64,000 nt of DNA from Xanthocytophaga flava (lineage in GTDB: Bacteria; Bacteroidota; Bacteroidia; Cytophagales; 172606-1), in NCBI RefSeq assembly GCF_030068545.1, contig NZ_JASJOR010000011.1, forward strand, positions 62,001-126,000. The letters run 5' to 3'. Below, one piece after another: positions 25,923 through 35,653 of this stretch. The position numbers were made by a program, and so were the translations under genes. A model generated the notes under the pieces. The model was not told the DNA's origin. It saw only the letters and a list, made by a program, of their open reading frames with translations, and ran no database searches. Position 1 is the first letter of the stretch; every line of letters starts with the position of its first letter.

Positions 25923-27809
25923 TTAATTTTGAGGACCTCTTAATACATGCAGCCAGCCTTTTTGTGGTGGAAAACAATTTTCGGCACTACTCACATAATA
26001 ATAATAAAGTCCATCTGGTAAGTTATCAGCAGCCCAGTCATTTTGGTAATCAGCGCTTGTATACACTTCTTGTCCCCAACGGTTACAAATGATAAGTTTG
26101 AGTGTACTACGGGTACCTGTAACTTTGAAAGTCTCATTTGTAAGATTTATATCTTTGTCCGGGGTAATCACGTTTGGTATTTTTAACTTACTTGTATCAA
26201 GTTCTATAACCATTTCATCTGATTCATCTGCACAATTAGCTGATGATATAAGTACTTTATAAGAACCACTTTGCGTAACAACCAGTGAGGATTGGGTTTG
26301 GCCATTGAGTAATTGACCATCCAGATACCATTGATACACATCCATGTTGGCTGAAGCGGTAAGTGTGGCTGATGTAAGACTGCAAGCTGCAGGAGGTATT
26401 GTTACAGAGATCGTTGAAGTGACATCTTTTACTTTGATAGTAACAGAGGACGAATCTTCACATCCATATTGATTCAGCGCATAAACAGTATATGTTGTTT
26501 GTGATTCAGGACTTACGATTACTGAGGAAGAATTTCCAGCGATTCCTGACGACCACCGATACGTGTTGGCATTTCCTGTAACAGTCAGTGTAACACTTTC
26601 TCCCTTACAAATTGAAGTCTTGCTGGCAACGAGACTTAAAGGAACAAAAATCTCTGATTGAATATGATCAGATACCCCTGTTGATAAGACGGTATTAACA
26701 TCAATTTTACTGAAAGTTGGGGAGGTTGAGTTAGGATTCTCAATTACTGTAATCTGACAACCTTTTACATGTGGTATGTACAGTTTTCCATCTCTTCCCA
26801 GTTCTATTTGTCCTAATCCTTCGACCTCACTTGGACTAAGAGAACATGTTTGATAAGGAATAAGCCAGGAACGTATTTGTTGAGTAGCAAAATCATACTG
26901 AAATAGATTGTTAGATGCAATATCACCCAAAAAGTCGCGGTTGTTGTAGTCTGTAAAGTAGGCTTTGGTTGCATCAGGCGAAAACTCAACACCATACATG
27001 CCATCATTGGCTTTATTTTCTCCTGAAATGAATGAGAGAAGTTTACCATTCGAAAAAGAACCCGTTGTTGGATTAAAATCGGCAACATACGCCCTGTTTT
27101 TTGCTGAAATGGAGTAACCAATTTTTCCGTTGTGATAGTCTAATTCTCCACGTCCTTGATAATTTACTTCTGTATTATTGTTGGTAATTGTAAGAGATTG
27201 CACCATAGCCCCCATTCCAATTCCCGAAATGCCGATTCTAAACCGTTTAAAGCCTATGCTACATTGATACGCAATAAGCCAGTATTCATTGCTACATGGA
27301 ATTTTTATAATCTCAAGTCCTTCTGCATAGGTATTGGCTACATCAATGGGATTATTTTGAGTAATTACATCCCCTAATCCATTGCGTTGCTTCATGTCTA
27401 CAGTAGCATACAATAAGGTTGAACACAGTTTTTTGTTATAGAAAATATAAAATTGGTCAGTTGTATTTGGTACAGGGCAGATTACAATCTCCGTTGAAGA
27501 AGGGTCTGCCAGAATGCTTGCTGACCCAGGCATAAGTGTACCGGTTTTGTCATATACTCCATTAGAATTTACCCAGATAATTACATTACCTTCTGTATCC
27601 TCTACATGAGCAATGCCTTCTGCTATCTCAGGTTCGGTTGTGCTTTTACTAATACCTGCAATGCCTGTATATAGTGGGGTAGGGGGAAGGTTTGCAAAAT
27701 TAAGCCGTAGAATATTTTGAGTACTGTTAAAATAAAGATTCTGGATCTTTACCTGTGAAAATGTGGTGAATGAAGATAAGAGGATAAGTACAGTAAAGGT
27801 AAGACGCAT
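25923..27809 (-). CDS. Type IX secretion cargo with Ig-like domains (type B sorting)
   Basis: 628 residues. Signal peptide (MRLTFTVLILLSSFTTFS). Residues about 20-375 form a repetitive beta-propeller-like part with DGKLYIPHVKGCQI. Two Ig/PKD-like domains follow (ICKGESVTLTVTGNANTYRW near 405; LTASANMDVYQWYLDGQLL near 490). The last 85 residues are the gliding-motility-associated C-terminal domain: PNVITPDKDINLTNETF, LKLIICNRWGQEVYTS, WAADNLPDGLYYYYVS, GWLHVLRG. This is the type B T9SS sorting signal, so the protein is secreted or attached at the cell surface. The propeller region could bind or cleave a ligand, but no catalytic motif is visible. Confidence 0.9.
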   Translation of the reverse strand: MRLTFTVLILLSSFTTFSQVKIQNLYFNSTQNILRLNFANLPPTPLYTGIAGISKSTTEPEIAEGIAHVEDTEGNVIIWVNSNGVYDKTGTLMPGSASILADPSSTEIVICPVPNTTDQFYIFYNKKLCSTLLYATVDMKQRNGLGDVITQNNPIDVANTYAEGLEIIKIPCSNEYWLIAYQCSIGFKRFRIGISGIGMGAMVQSLTITNNNTEVNYQGRGELDYHNGKIGYSISAKNRAYVADFNPTTGSFSNGKLLSFISGENKANDGMYGVEFSPDATKAYFTDYNNRDFLGDIASNNLFQYDFATQQIRSWLIPYQTCSLSPSEVEGLGQIELGRDGKLYIPHVKGCQITVIENPNSTSPTFSKIDVNTVLSTGVSDHIQSEIFVPLSLVASKTSICKGESVTLTVTGNANTYRWSSGIAGNSSSVIVSPESQTTYTVYALNQYGCEDSSSVTIKVKDVTSTISVTIPPAACSLTSATLTASANMDVYQWYLDGQLLNGQTQSSLVVTQSGSYKVLISSANCADESDEMVIELDTSKLKIPNVITPDKDINLTNETFKVTGTRSTLKLIICNRWGQEVYTSADYQNDWAADNLPDGLYYYYVSSAENCFPPQKGWLHVLRGPQN

Positions 27810-28319
27810 AAAGAGTTGCTTTGAGCAGACGTAGTTATATTTTTTATTTATAAAGATTAAATGATAGGATTGGTTGTCTTTGAAGTATAGGGATGTGAGT
27901 ACTGTTAATATCTCTTACAGCATATTTGTGAATCAGCAAGCTGTATGAATATAAAGGTTAATACTAAAATAAATGAATTTAATATTTCTACAGATTTCAT
28001 TGTTGATCACAGTGTAATAGAGATAATAAGGTTATTGGCAAATGGATATGGCTAATAACTTACAGCGTAAAGTTATATAAATAGCTAATTAAAGTATTGA
28101 TTTTAACAAGGGCGTTTGTATAAAACTTGAAATTTTCAGTGAACTAGCATTGTTTTGAGTATATGATTTATAGGTAGGTTTGCTTATCATCTAGTTTGAC
28201 TTTTCATGAAATAGAGTATTTAGGTATATGAAAGAGAATCTCTTATGTTCCTAAAAGTTTTGTCTTGCATCCCCAGAATCCAATACTATCTTTGCTTATC
28301 AATAAATCGGTAGTTTTGT
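27810..28319. other. 510-base AT-rich divergent promoter region
   Basis: No gene. It separates the divergent T9SS cargo and biotin carboxylase genes. A promoter for the plus gene lies at its right end. No repeat or strong hairpin was found. Confidence 0.5.
28263..28294 (+). promoter_or_regulatory. Bacteroidota-type promoter of the biotin carboxylase gene
   Basis: TATCTTTG (28287-28294) matches TAnnTTTG exactly. TCTTG (28263-28267), 19 bases upstream, is a near match to the -33 TTTG box. The start codon follows 26 bases after the -7 box. A second TAnnTTTG match (TAGTTTTG, 28311-28318) is too close to the ATG to act as its promoter. Confidence 0.5.
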
Positions 28320-29813
28320 ATGTCTATTCAGAAAATTCTTATTGCTAACCGGGGAGAAATCGCTTTGCGGATTATTCGTTCTGCAAAGGAAATGGGTATT
28401 GCTACTGTTGCCATTTATTCAGAGGCTGACCGTAAAGCCTTACATGTTCGGGCAGCCGATGAAGCTTATTGTGTAGGACCTCCTCCTTCGGCTCAGTCTT
28501 ACCTGCAGATGGAAAAGATTATTGAAGTAGCCAAACAGAGCGGAGCAGATGCTATCCATCCTGGATATGGTTTTCTATCCGAGAATGCAAAGTTTGCTCA
28601 GTTGGTTGAAGACAATGGGTTGATTTTTATTGGACCATCACCAGAGTCGATTGAAGTGATGGGAAGTAAACTGGCTGCGAAAAATGCTGTCGCAAAATAT
28701 GATATACCTATGGTGCCAGGCATTCCATCGGCTGTAAGCGATGTCAAAATTGCGATAGAGCAGGCTGCCAGAATTGGTTATCCTGTATTGATTAAAGCTA
28801 GTGCAGGAGGAGGAGGGAAAGGAATGAGACTGGTAGAAGTAGAGTCGCAACTGGAAGAACAGATGCAACGAGCTATTTCTGAAGCAACAGCCGCTTTTGG
28901 TGATGGATCAGTTTTTATTGAAAAATACATTACTTCACCCAAACATATTGAAATTCAGGTATTGGGCGACAAACATGGAAATATCGTTCATTTGTTTGAA
29001 CGGGAATGTTCCATACAACGTCGTCATCAGAAAGTGATTGAGGAAGCACCTTCTGCTGTGCTGACCCCTGAAGTTCGCGAAAAAATGGGACAGGCTGCTG
29101 TATTTGCGGCAAAGGCTTGTAACTACTATGGAGCAGGGACTGTTGAATTTGTAGTAGACAAAGACCTTAATTTCTATTTTCTGGAAATGAATACCCGTCT
29201 TCAGGTGGAACATCCTGTTTCGGAACAGATCACAGGCGTGGATCTGGTGAAAGAACAGATTAAAGTAGCTGCTGGTGAAAAGTTATCCTTTACTCAGGAA
29301 GATCTTCACATTCATGGCCATGCAGTGGAAGTGCGGGTATATGCAGAAGATCCTAAAAATAATTTCCTCCCGGATATTGGTCAATTGGTAACTTATGTTC
29401 GCCCTCAGGGAGCAGGGGTACGGGTAGATGATGGATTTGAGCAGGGAATGAGCATTCCTATTTACTATGATCCTATGATTGCCAAGCTTATTACTTTCGG
29501 AAAAGATCGTACTGAAGCTATTGACCGAATGAAGCGGGCAATTGATGAATATCAGATTACAGGAATAGAAACCACACTTGGATTCTGCAGATTTGTTTTG
29601 GAACATCCTGCTTTTCTGGATGGTAGTTTTGATACCAACTTTGTAAATAAATACTTTACACCGGATTTGCTACAAATAGGTGCCAATGAAAAAGAAGCTG
29701 AAATAGCTGCCTTGCTAGTTAGCCAATTGTTACAGGCGCAGAATACTCGCAAAAGCACTATACAGCAGACAACTACTATTTCTCAAAAAAGTAAATGGAA
29801 AACACAAAGATAA
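28320..29813 (+). CDS. accC: Biotin carboxylase subunit of an acyl-CoA carboxylase
   Basis: 497 residues. N-terminal biotin carboxylase domain (1-110) with ILIANRGEIALRIIRSAKEM; ATP-grasp domain with the glycine-rich loop KASAGGGGKGMRLVE; the CO2/biotin-site motif FERECSIQRRHQKVIEE; and EMNTRLQVEHPVSEQITGVD. C-terminal carboxylase domain to about 445. The protein is about 45-50 residues longer than standard AccC (roughly 450), ending in a polar tail (KSTIQQTTTISQKSKW). It uses ATP and bicarbonate to carboxylate biotin on a carrier protein. No carrier or transferase gene is adjacent, so whether it serves acetyl-CoA or propionyl-CoA/pyruvate carboxylase is open. Confidence 0.93.
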   Translation: MSIQKILIANRGEIALRIIRSAKEMGIATVAIYSEADRKALHVRAADEAYCVGPPPSAQSYLQMEKIIEVAKQSGADAIHPGYGFLSENAKFAQLVEDNGLIFIGPSPESIEVMGSKLAAKNAVAKYDIPMVPGIPSAVSDVKIAIEQAARIGYPVLIKASAGGGGKGMRLVEVESQLEEQMQRAISEATAAFGDGSVFIEKYITSPKHIEIQVLGDKHGNIVHLFERECSIQRRHQKVIEEAPSAVLTPEVREKMGQAAVFAAKACNYYGAGTVEFVVDKDLNFYFLEMNTRLQVEHPVSEQITGVDLVKEQIKVAAGEKLSFTQEDLHIHGHAVEVRVYAEDPKNNFLPDIGQLVTYVRPQGAGVRVDDGFEQGMSIPIYYDPMIAKLITFGKDRTEAIDRMKRAIDEYQITGIETTLGFCRFVLEHPAFLDGSFDTNFVNKYFTPDLLQIGANEKEAEIAALLVSQLLQAQNTRKSTIQQTTTISQKSKWKTQR

Positions 29814-30008
29814 CGGGTATATATGTTTTCTATTGAATAAAGATTAATGCTAAATTATTTTGTTGAAAGTACATCGTTTGTAGATATATTTTATTTAAAA
29901 GTGAATATTTCGTCAAATCTTCTTTTTTCAAAAGAAGAGAATGTTGTACCTTTCTGCTCTTAATCTATATTTCCATCCCTTCTACTATTTATTTCACAAC
30001 TGTACTGT

Positions 30009-31889
30009 ATGATGAAGTTTTCATTCGTAAACATTCGTCAGACATGTCTGTTCGGGTATGCCTTATTGCTTTCAGGAGCATTACTGGCTCAGAACAAAGA
30101 TGTTCCGATGAAACAGCTTTTGCTGGAAGATTTAAGTAATTTTAAACCTACAGGAAGCAACTGGCAGATTGCTGGCGATGCTAATGCTGATCTGAATCAG
30201 GAAAATGCATTAAAGATCAGCAAAGGCAAAGGTGTATTGGTGAACCTGCCAGATAAGAAAAATACCTCAAATCTTACATTTGGCTTTGACCATGCAGATA
30301 TGGACCTGACGCTTGATTTTATGATGGCTAAAGGGTCTAACTCCGGCATCTACCTGCAAGGACGTTATGAGTTACAACTCCTGGACAGCTGGGGTAAAAA
30401 GAACCCTTCCTATGGCGACTGCGGAGGTATTTACCAACGCTGGGATGACAGCAAACCTGAAGGACAAAAAGGCTATCAGGGAATTCCTCCCCGTACCAAC
30501 GCCAGCTTAGCTCCTGGTTTGTGGCAGCACCTGGAAGTAGCCTTTCAGGCACCTCGATATGATGCGTCAGGAAATAAAGTTACCAATGCAAAGTTCCTCA
30601 GAGTTGTATTGAATGGCATTGTTATTCATGAAAATGTAGAGGTAACAGGACCTACCCGTGGGGCTGTTTTCCCAGATGAGAAAACACCAGGCCCGATTCT
30701 GATTCAGGGCGACCATGGTCCGGTTGCTTTTCGTAATATCTATTACAAAACATATGGTATGAGTGTACCTACATTGTCTGACTTGCAATATAGTTATGGC
30801 AAAGGACCTTTCTCCAGTGATACCTTAAAGGCAGAAACCAAGTTCAAGGTGGTACAAAGCGGTAAAACACAGGATCTGACTATTGAGAATGTGCCGGCTG
30901 CCAATGATTATATAATCAGACACACTGGGAAACTGAACGTAAAATCTGCTGGAAAATATACTTTCTATACTCAGATCAATGGTTTTAACCTTTTGAAAAT
31001 AGATGGTAAGATCTTGGCTCCATTAGCTATGACTGGTACCTGGAACGAACGCTCTGCCACAACGGACCTATCGGCTGGAGATCATACCTTTGAGGTATTG
31101 GTAGCTAAAAGAGACTCCTGGATGAAACCAGCTTTAGGGGTATTTATTGAAGGGGCAGATGTTCGCAGAATGCCTTTGAATACATTGAGCTCACTGCCTC
31201 TGGATGCTCCTGTAAACCCTATTCTGATCAATGTAGAAGGCGAACCTAAAATAGTACGTTGTTTCATTGATTTTGAAAAAGGTACTAAGTCTAAGAGAAT
31301 TACACATGCTGTGTCTGTAGGTAGCCTGGAAGGTGCCAACTTTACAGTAGACCTAAATAATGGTGCACTGGTACAATGCTGGAGAGGTGATTTTCTGAAT
31401 GCAACACCTATGTGGCATGATCGGGGTGATGGACATTCAGACCCAATGGGCAGCACATTGAAAATTAATGATGTGCCTAATTTCTCTATATTACCTACCA
31501 ATACTACTGCATGGCCAGATTCATTAACTCCAGAAGCTAATTATCGTGGACGGGGATATGAGTTAGATGCAACAGGCCTTCCAACTTTCAAATATAGTAT
31601 CTACGGAACAGAGGTAGAAGATATGACTCGTCCGGAAGATGGTGGAAAGCGTCTGACACGTACGCTGAAAGTATCAGGATCTGCAACTAATCTCTACTGC
31701 CGTATTGCGGAAGGAAAAGACATCGTTGCTCAACCTGATGGTAGTTATCTGATAGACGATAAATCCTATTTCATAAAGCTTGCTAACGCTGCTGGTGTAA
31801 AACCTGTAGTACGTACAGTAAATAATCGTCAGGAATTACTTATGCCAGTAACAATTGGTAATCAGATCAGTTACTCTATTATTTGGTAA
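30009..31889 (+). CDS. Secreted DUF1080 (3-keto-disaccharide hydrolase) protein with PA14-like domain
   Basis: 626 residues. Signal peptide ending near LLAQNKD. Residues about 40-245 form the DUF1080 jelly-roll fold: FGFDHADMDLTLDFMMAKGS, NSGIYLQGRYELQLLDSWG, YGDCGGIYQRWDDSKP and GLWQHLEVAFQAPRYD. This fold is called 3-keto-disaccharide hydrolase. A PA14-like beta domain at about 260-400 (VKSAGKYTFYTQINGFNLLK) and a C-terminal domain (LVQCWRGDFLNATPMWHDRG) follow. It is paired with the haem c protein 85 bases downstream. Together they fit oxidation of sugars to 3-keto forms and hydrolysis, but this is inference from family and proximity. Confidence 0.82.
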   Translation: MMKFSFVNIRQTCLFGYALLLSGALLAQNKDVPMKQLLLEDLSNFKPTGSNWQIAGDANADLNQENALKISKGKGVLVNLPDKKNTSNLTFGFDHADMDLTLDFMMAKGSNSGIYLQGRYELQLLDSWGKKNPSYGDCGGIYQRWDDSKPEGQKGYQGIPPRTNASLAPGLWQHLEVAFQAPRYDASGNKVTNAKFLRVVLNGIVIHENVEVTGPTRGAVFPDEKTPGPILIQGDHGPVAFRNIYYKTYGMSVPTLSDLQYSYGKGPFSSDTLKAETKFKVVQSGKTQDLTIENVPAANDYIIRHTGKLNVKSAGKYTFYTQINGFNLLKIDGKILAPLAMTGTWNERSATTDLSAGDHTFEVLVAKRDSWMKPALGVFIEGADVRRMPLNTLSSLPLDAPVNPILINVEGEPKIVRCFIDFEKGTKSKRITHAVSVGSLEGANFTVDLNNGALVQCWRGDFLNATPMWHDRGDGHSDPMGSTLKINDVPNFSILPTNTTAWPDSLTPEANYRGRGYELDATGLPTFKYSIYGTEVEDMTRPEDGGKRLTRTLKVSGSATNLYCRIAEGKDIVAQPDGSYLIDDKSYFIKLANAAGVKPVVRTVNNRQELLMPVTIGNQISYSIIW

Positions 31890-31974
31890 CAGGCATTCAT
31901 TGTATTTTGAAATACAACGGTGTCCGTTTTGAAAATACCTGTTTAAAAGATTAAAAGCTTTGTTCATACTATTT

Positions 31975-33981
31975 ATGAAGACATTTCTAAAACATATTAT
32001 TGGGTGGTCGGCAGCTGTGTTGCTACCATTGAGTATGCAGGCACAGGAATCGCCTAAGGAAGAAGATTTCTACAAAATTGCTACCATTCCGGTTCCGGAA
32101 GGAATTGTTATGGAAGTAGGTGGGGTTACTACACTGCCTAATGGTGATATTGCTGTATCTACCCGCCGGGGAGATGTATGGGTAATCAAGAATCCATACA
32201 TGAGCAATGGGGCCTATCCTTCGTTTACAAAATTTGCCAGTGGACTGCATGAAATCTTGGGGCTAGTATACAAAGATGGTTCGTTGTATTGTGCTCAACG
32301 TGGTGAACTTACCAAACTGACAGATAAAAATGGTGATGGCAAAGCCGATAGCTATGAAACTGTCTATGCATGGCCTTTATCAGGACACTATCATGAGTAT
32401 AGTTTCGGTCCTAAAATAGCTCCTGACGGATCTTTCTTTGTAACGGGCAACGTAGCCTTTGGAGATGAAGAATGGTGGCGTGGAGAAAGTCGTGTACCCT
32501 GGAGAGGTTGGACAATGCGTATTACACCTGATGGTAAAATGGAACCCTGGGCAACAGGAATGCGCTCTCCTTGCGGTATAGGTATCATAGATGGTGAATT
32601 TTTCTATGATGATAACCAAGGTGACTGGATGGGGTCTGGTGGTATCTGGCATGTGGCAAAAGGTGATTTTACAGGCCACCCCGCAGGTTTGCGCTGGGCT
32701 AAACAAACACAAGTGAACGAACTGACAGACAAGCCTGTAAAAGTTACTACAGAGCAATTGTATGCTAAAGTAGATCCACGTTTTGTTCGTCAGAATGGCC
32801 GTGCTGTGAAGCCTGAAAACAATCGTGAAGGGAAAGAGGCTCCATTATTCACCTACAAAAAAGATTTTCCTCAGTTAAAGACGCCAGCCGTTTGGTTGCC
32901 TCACGGGGTCTTAGGTATTTCTAACTCTGAGATCATCACAGATGAAACTGTAGGTAAATTTGGTCCTTTTGCTGGTCAGGTATTTGTAGGGGATCAGGGA
33001 CAAAGCAAAATCATGCGGGTATTCCTGGAGAAAGTAAACGGAGAATATCAGGGTGCTGCTTTTGATTTTCGCAGTGGTTTCCAGTCAGGCGTACTACGTA
33101 TGTCATGGGGTAAAGACGGATCATTGTTTGTAGGTGAGACAAATCGTGGATGGGGATCTGCCGGGGATGCTAATCAAGGCCTGCAACGCTTAATCTGGAA
33201 CGGAAAGCTTCCATTTGAAATGAAAGCTGTACGTGCGATGCCTGACGGATTTGAAGTGGAATTCACAATGCCTGTAGACAAAGCTTCTGCCGAAGACATT
33301 GCTTCCTATCAGGTAAAAAGCTTTACATACAAATACTATCCTGTGTATGGTAGTCCAACCATCAATGAGGAGCGTTGTACTGTGAAGGGTGTAAAAGTAA
33401 GTGAAGATGGAATGAAAGTTCGTGTAGTAGTAGATAACCTGCGTGAGTATTATGTGCATGAGTTATTGCTGGAAGGTGTAAGAACTCGTGAAAATTCATG
33501 GTCTTTGGTACACCCTACTACTTATTATACGCTTAATGCCATCCCTGCTGGTGAAAAACTGAACATGGCAGAAGTAAGTAAGAAAAATTCGGCTGCAGCC
33601 GCAACTACTCCTGCTACTTCAAAAACTCCTGCCAAATCAACAAAAACAGGAACGCAACCTGCTACCAAGAAGGAAGTAAAACCTACAACTGCTGCTGTGC
33701 CTACTACAGAAGAGATTATGCCGTTATTGCGTAAACATACGTGTCTGGCTTGTCACTCTGCTGAAAAGAGAGTGGTAGGTCCATCCTATGCAGATGTAGC
33801 AAAGCGTAAGTATTCCAATGAAAAGATTGTGGACTTGATTTATAATCCCAAACCTGAGAACTGGCCGGGATATGCCACTCCAATGGCTCCAATGCCACAG
33901 GTTCCTAAGGCAGATGCATTGAAAATTGCTGCCTGGATTAATTCCTTAGGAAAGGCAAACAGTGATAAGCCTAATCCGTAA
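31975..33981 (+). CDS. Secreted glucose/sorbosone-dehydrogenase-like propeller with haem c
   Basis: 668 residues from the ATG at 31975 (signal peptide ends near SMQAQES). The propeller part has GVTTLPNGDIAVSTRRGDVW, DKNGDGKADSYE and GYHEYSFGPKIAPDGSFF-like blades, typical of PVC/Bacteroidota membrane-bound dehydrogenase-like proteins. After a Thr/Lys/Ala-rich linker (about 535-575) the last 90 residues are a cytochrome c domain: Cys590, Cys593 and His594 in CLACH, with Met-rich PMAPMPQ giving the likely axial Met. It is probably an oxidoreductase that passes electrons to a respiratory chain. The gene follows the DUF1080 gene and is terminated at 34005. Confidence 0.82.
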   Translation: MKTFLKHIIGWSAAVLLPLSMQAQESPKEEDFYKIATIPVPEGIVMEVGGVTTLPNGDIAVSTRRGDVWVIKNPYMSNGAYPSFTKFASGLHEILGLVYKDGSLYCAQRGELTKLTDKNGDGKADSYETVYAWPLSGHYHEYSFGPKIAPDGSFFVTGNVAFGDEEWWRGESRVPWRGWTMRITPDGKMEPWATGMRSPCGIGIIDGEFFYDDNQGDWMGSGGIWHVAKGDFTGHPAGLRWAKQTQVNELTDKPVKVTTEQLYAKVDPRFVRQNGRAVKPENNREGKEAPLFTYKKDFPQLKTPAVWLPHGVLGISNSEIITDETVGKFGPFAGQVFVGDQGQSKIMRVFLEKVNGEYQGAAFDFRSGFQSGVLRMSWGKDGSLFVGETNRGWGSAGDANQGLQRLIWNGKLPFEMKAVRAMPDGFEVEFTMPVDKASAEDIASYQVKSFTYKYYPVYGSPTINEERCTVKGVKVSEDGMKVRVVVDNLREYYVHELLLEGVRTRENSWSLVHPTTYYTLNAIPAGEKLNMAEVSKKNSAAAATTPATSKTPAKSTKTGTQPATKKEVKPTTAAVPTTEEIMPLLRKHTCLACHSAEKRVVGPSYADVAKRKYSNEKIVDLIYNPKPENWPGYATPMAPMPQVPKADALKIAAWINSLGKANSDKPNP

Positions 33982-34004
33982 TAGATAGAGTTATATAAAG
34001 TAAG

Positions 34005-34032
34005 ACCCTGTAGTTTACTACAGGGTTTTTTT
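34005..34032 (+). terminator. Intrinsic terminator
   Basis: ACCCTGTAGT (34005-34014), loop TT, ACTACAGGGT (34017-34026), then six T. Closes the DUF1080/cytochrome pair. Confidence 0.85.
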
Positions 34033-34134
34033 GTGGCTAATTAAACGGTTTATACTATTCTTAAAGGAAGACAAAACAATTAATCAGATAGAAAGTTAAG
34101 AAGACAGTTTATTTATTACTAATACTTGTCCAGT

Positions 34135-35616
34135 ATGAAAAAGGAAATATTTCGAGCCTTCAGACATTCTATTGTATTCCTATTTATAATTCTAACTATT
34201 TCCCATGCACAGGTATTAAAGCCAGGATTTGATAAAAATGAATACATGGAATTAATGAAGGTTTCTGCCCGGTTTGGTGATACAACCTATGTTAATGCCA
34301 TCGAAAAGCCTCAACAGTATGATTTTGTGTATCGTTCTCCTGTAGTTGGGCTAGAGAACCGTTGGGATTTATGGGTAAATAAACAACACTCTATAGGCGT
34401 TATTAGCATCAGAGGTAGTGTCGCCAGTAGTGTAAGCTGGTTGGCAAACTTTTATTCTGCTATGGTTCCTGCCAAAGGAGAACTTGAAATAAGTGCCAAG
34501 GAGAAGTTTGTTTATGAACTGGCATCAAATCCCAAAGCTGCTGTTCATGTAGGATGGTTGGTTAGTACAGCATTTCTATCAAAAGATATTCTACCCAAAA
34601 TAGATTCCTGTTATAAAAAGGGAATTAAAGATATGATTATCATGGGGCATAGTCAGGGTGGAGGTATTGCTTATCTGATGACGGCTTACTTGTATAGCCT
34701 ACAAAAAAGTAAGCAGCTACCTGAAGATGTACGTTTTAAAACCTATTGCAGCGCAGGCCCTAAACCGGGAAATTTGTTTTTTGCCTACGAATATGAAGCA
34801 ATGACACAAAATGGTTGGGCATATAATGTAGTTAATTCCGCAGATTGGGTGCCGGAAGTTCCACTTTCTGTACAAACTATCCATGATTTTAATACAACCA
34901 ATCTATTTGCAAACGCCAGAGGGATTATTAAAAAACAAAAATTTTTTCAACGAATTGCTCTTAACTACGTGTACAATAGGTTGAGTAAACCTTCTCTCAA
35001 AGCACAAAAACGCTATCAGAACTATTTGGGTAAAATGGCATACAAATTGGTGAAGAAGAACCTGAACGGTTATACATCACCTGAATATTATAGTAGTAAT
35101 AATTATGTGCGTACAGGATCAATCATAGTGTTGCTGGCAGATAAAGAGTATTACAAATTGTATCCCGATAATAAAGAGAAGGTATTTGTGCATCACTTTC
35201 ATGCCCCTTATATGTATTTAACAGAAAAACTTGCTTGGAACCAGCATGGTACACTTACAGATTCTTTGGCATTGCCTTTTCTTGATGGAACATGGGAGTT
35301 AACTTATATTTCAGGCCCGAAAATTACTTTTGATGGTTTATATCCCAATCGAAAGCCTTCTATAACTTTACACACGAATAATCGTACAGTAGCTGGAAAT
35401 AGTAGTTGTAATTCATTTAGAGGACAGTTTACTATAACAGATCAAACTATTCGTTTTCCTGACACCTTTGTTATGACTCGTATGTTTTGTGAAGGAGGCG
35501 GGGAACAGGCTTTTATGGATGCTTTAAAGAAAGTGAACAAGTATGCCATAGCAGATAATACACTTACTTTCTATATGAATGAATTACCTCTTATACGATT
35601 TACAAGAAAACTTTAA
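34135..35616 (+). CDS. Secreted class 3 lipase fused to a META domain
   Basis: 493 residues from the ATG at 34135 (a TTG at 34126 also lies in frame). Signal peptide to about 25 (FLFIILTISHAQ). Residues about 70-270 form an alpha/beta-hydrolase of the fungal/class 3 lipase type: GVISIRGSVASSVSWLANF before the oxyanion region, the nucleophile elbow MGHSQGGG with Ser173, and SADWVPEVPLS. The last 110 residues are a META/HslJ-type domain: LDGTWELTYI, AGNSSCNSFRGQFTI, MTRMFCEGGGEQAFM. META domains alone are usually heat-shock or heavy-metal-resistance lipoproteins, so this fusion is uncommon. Substrate unknown. Confidence 0.82.
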   Translation: MKKEIFRAFRHSIVFLFIILTISHAQVLKPGFDKNEYMELMKVSARFGDTTYVNAIEKPQQYDFVYRSPVVGLENRWDLWVNKQHSIGVISIRGSVASSVSWLANFYSAMVPAKGELEISAKEKFVYELASNPKAAVHVGWLVSTAFLSKDILPKIDSCYKKGIKDMIIMGHSQGGGIAYLMTAYLYSLQKSKQLPEDVRFKTYCSAGPKPGNLFFAYEYEAMTQNGWAYNVVNSADWVPEVPLSVQTIHDFNTTNLFANARGIIKKQKFFQRIALNYVYNRLSKPSLKAQKRYQNYLGKMAYKLVKKNLNGYTSPEYYSSNNYVRTGSIIVLLADKEYYKLYPDNKEKVFVHHFHAPYMYLTEKLAWNQHGTLTDSLALPFLDGTWELTYISGPKITFDGLYPNRKPSITLHTNNRTVAGNSSCNSFRGQFTITDQTIRFPDTFVMTRMFCEGGGEQAFMDALKKVNKYAIADNTLTFYMNELPLIRFTRKL

Positions 35617-35653
35617 TTTTTATAACTCAATTTTTCACTTATTTCCATTTGTA

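Noticed and set aside
31082..31501. Antisense open frame of 139 residues inside the DUF1080 gene
   Set aside because: Shadow of a well-supported secreted protein on the other strand.
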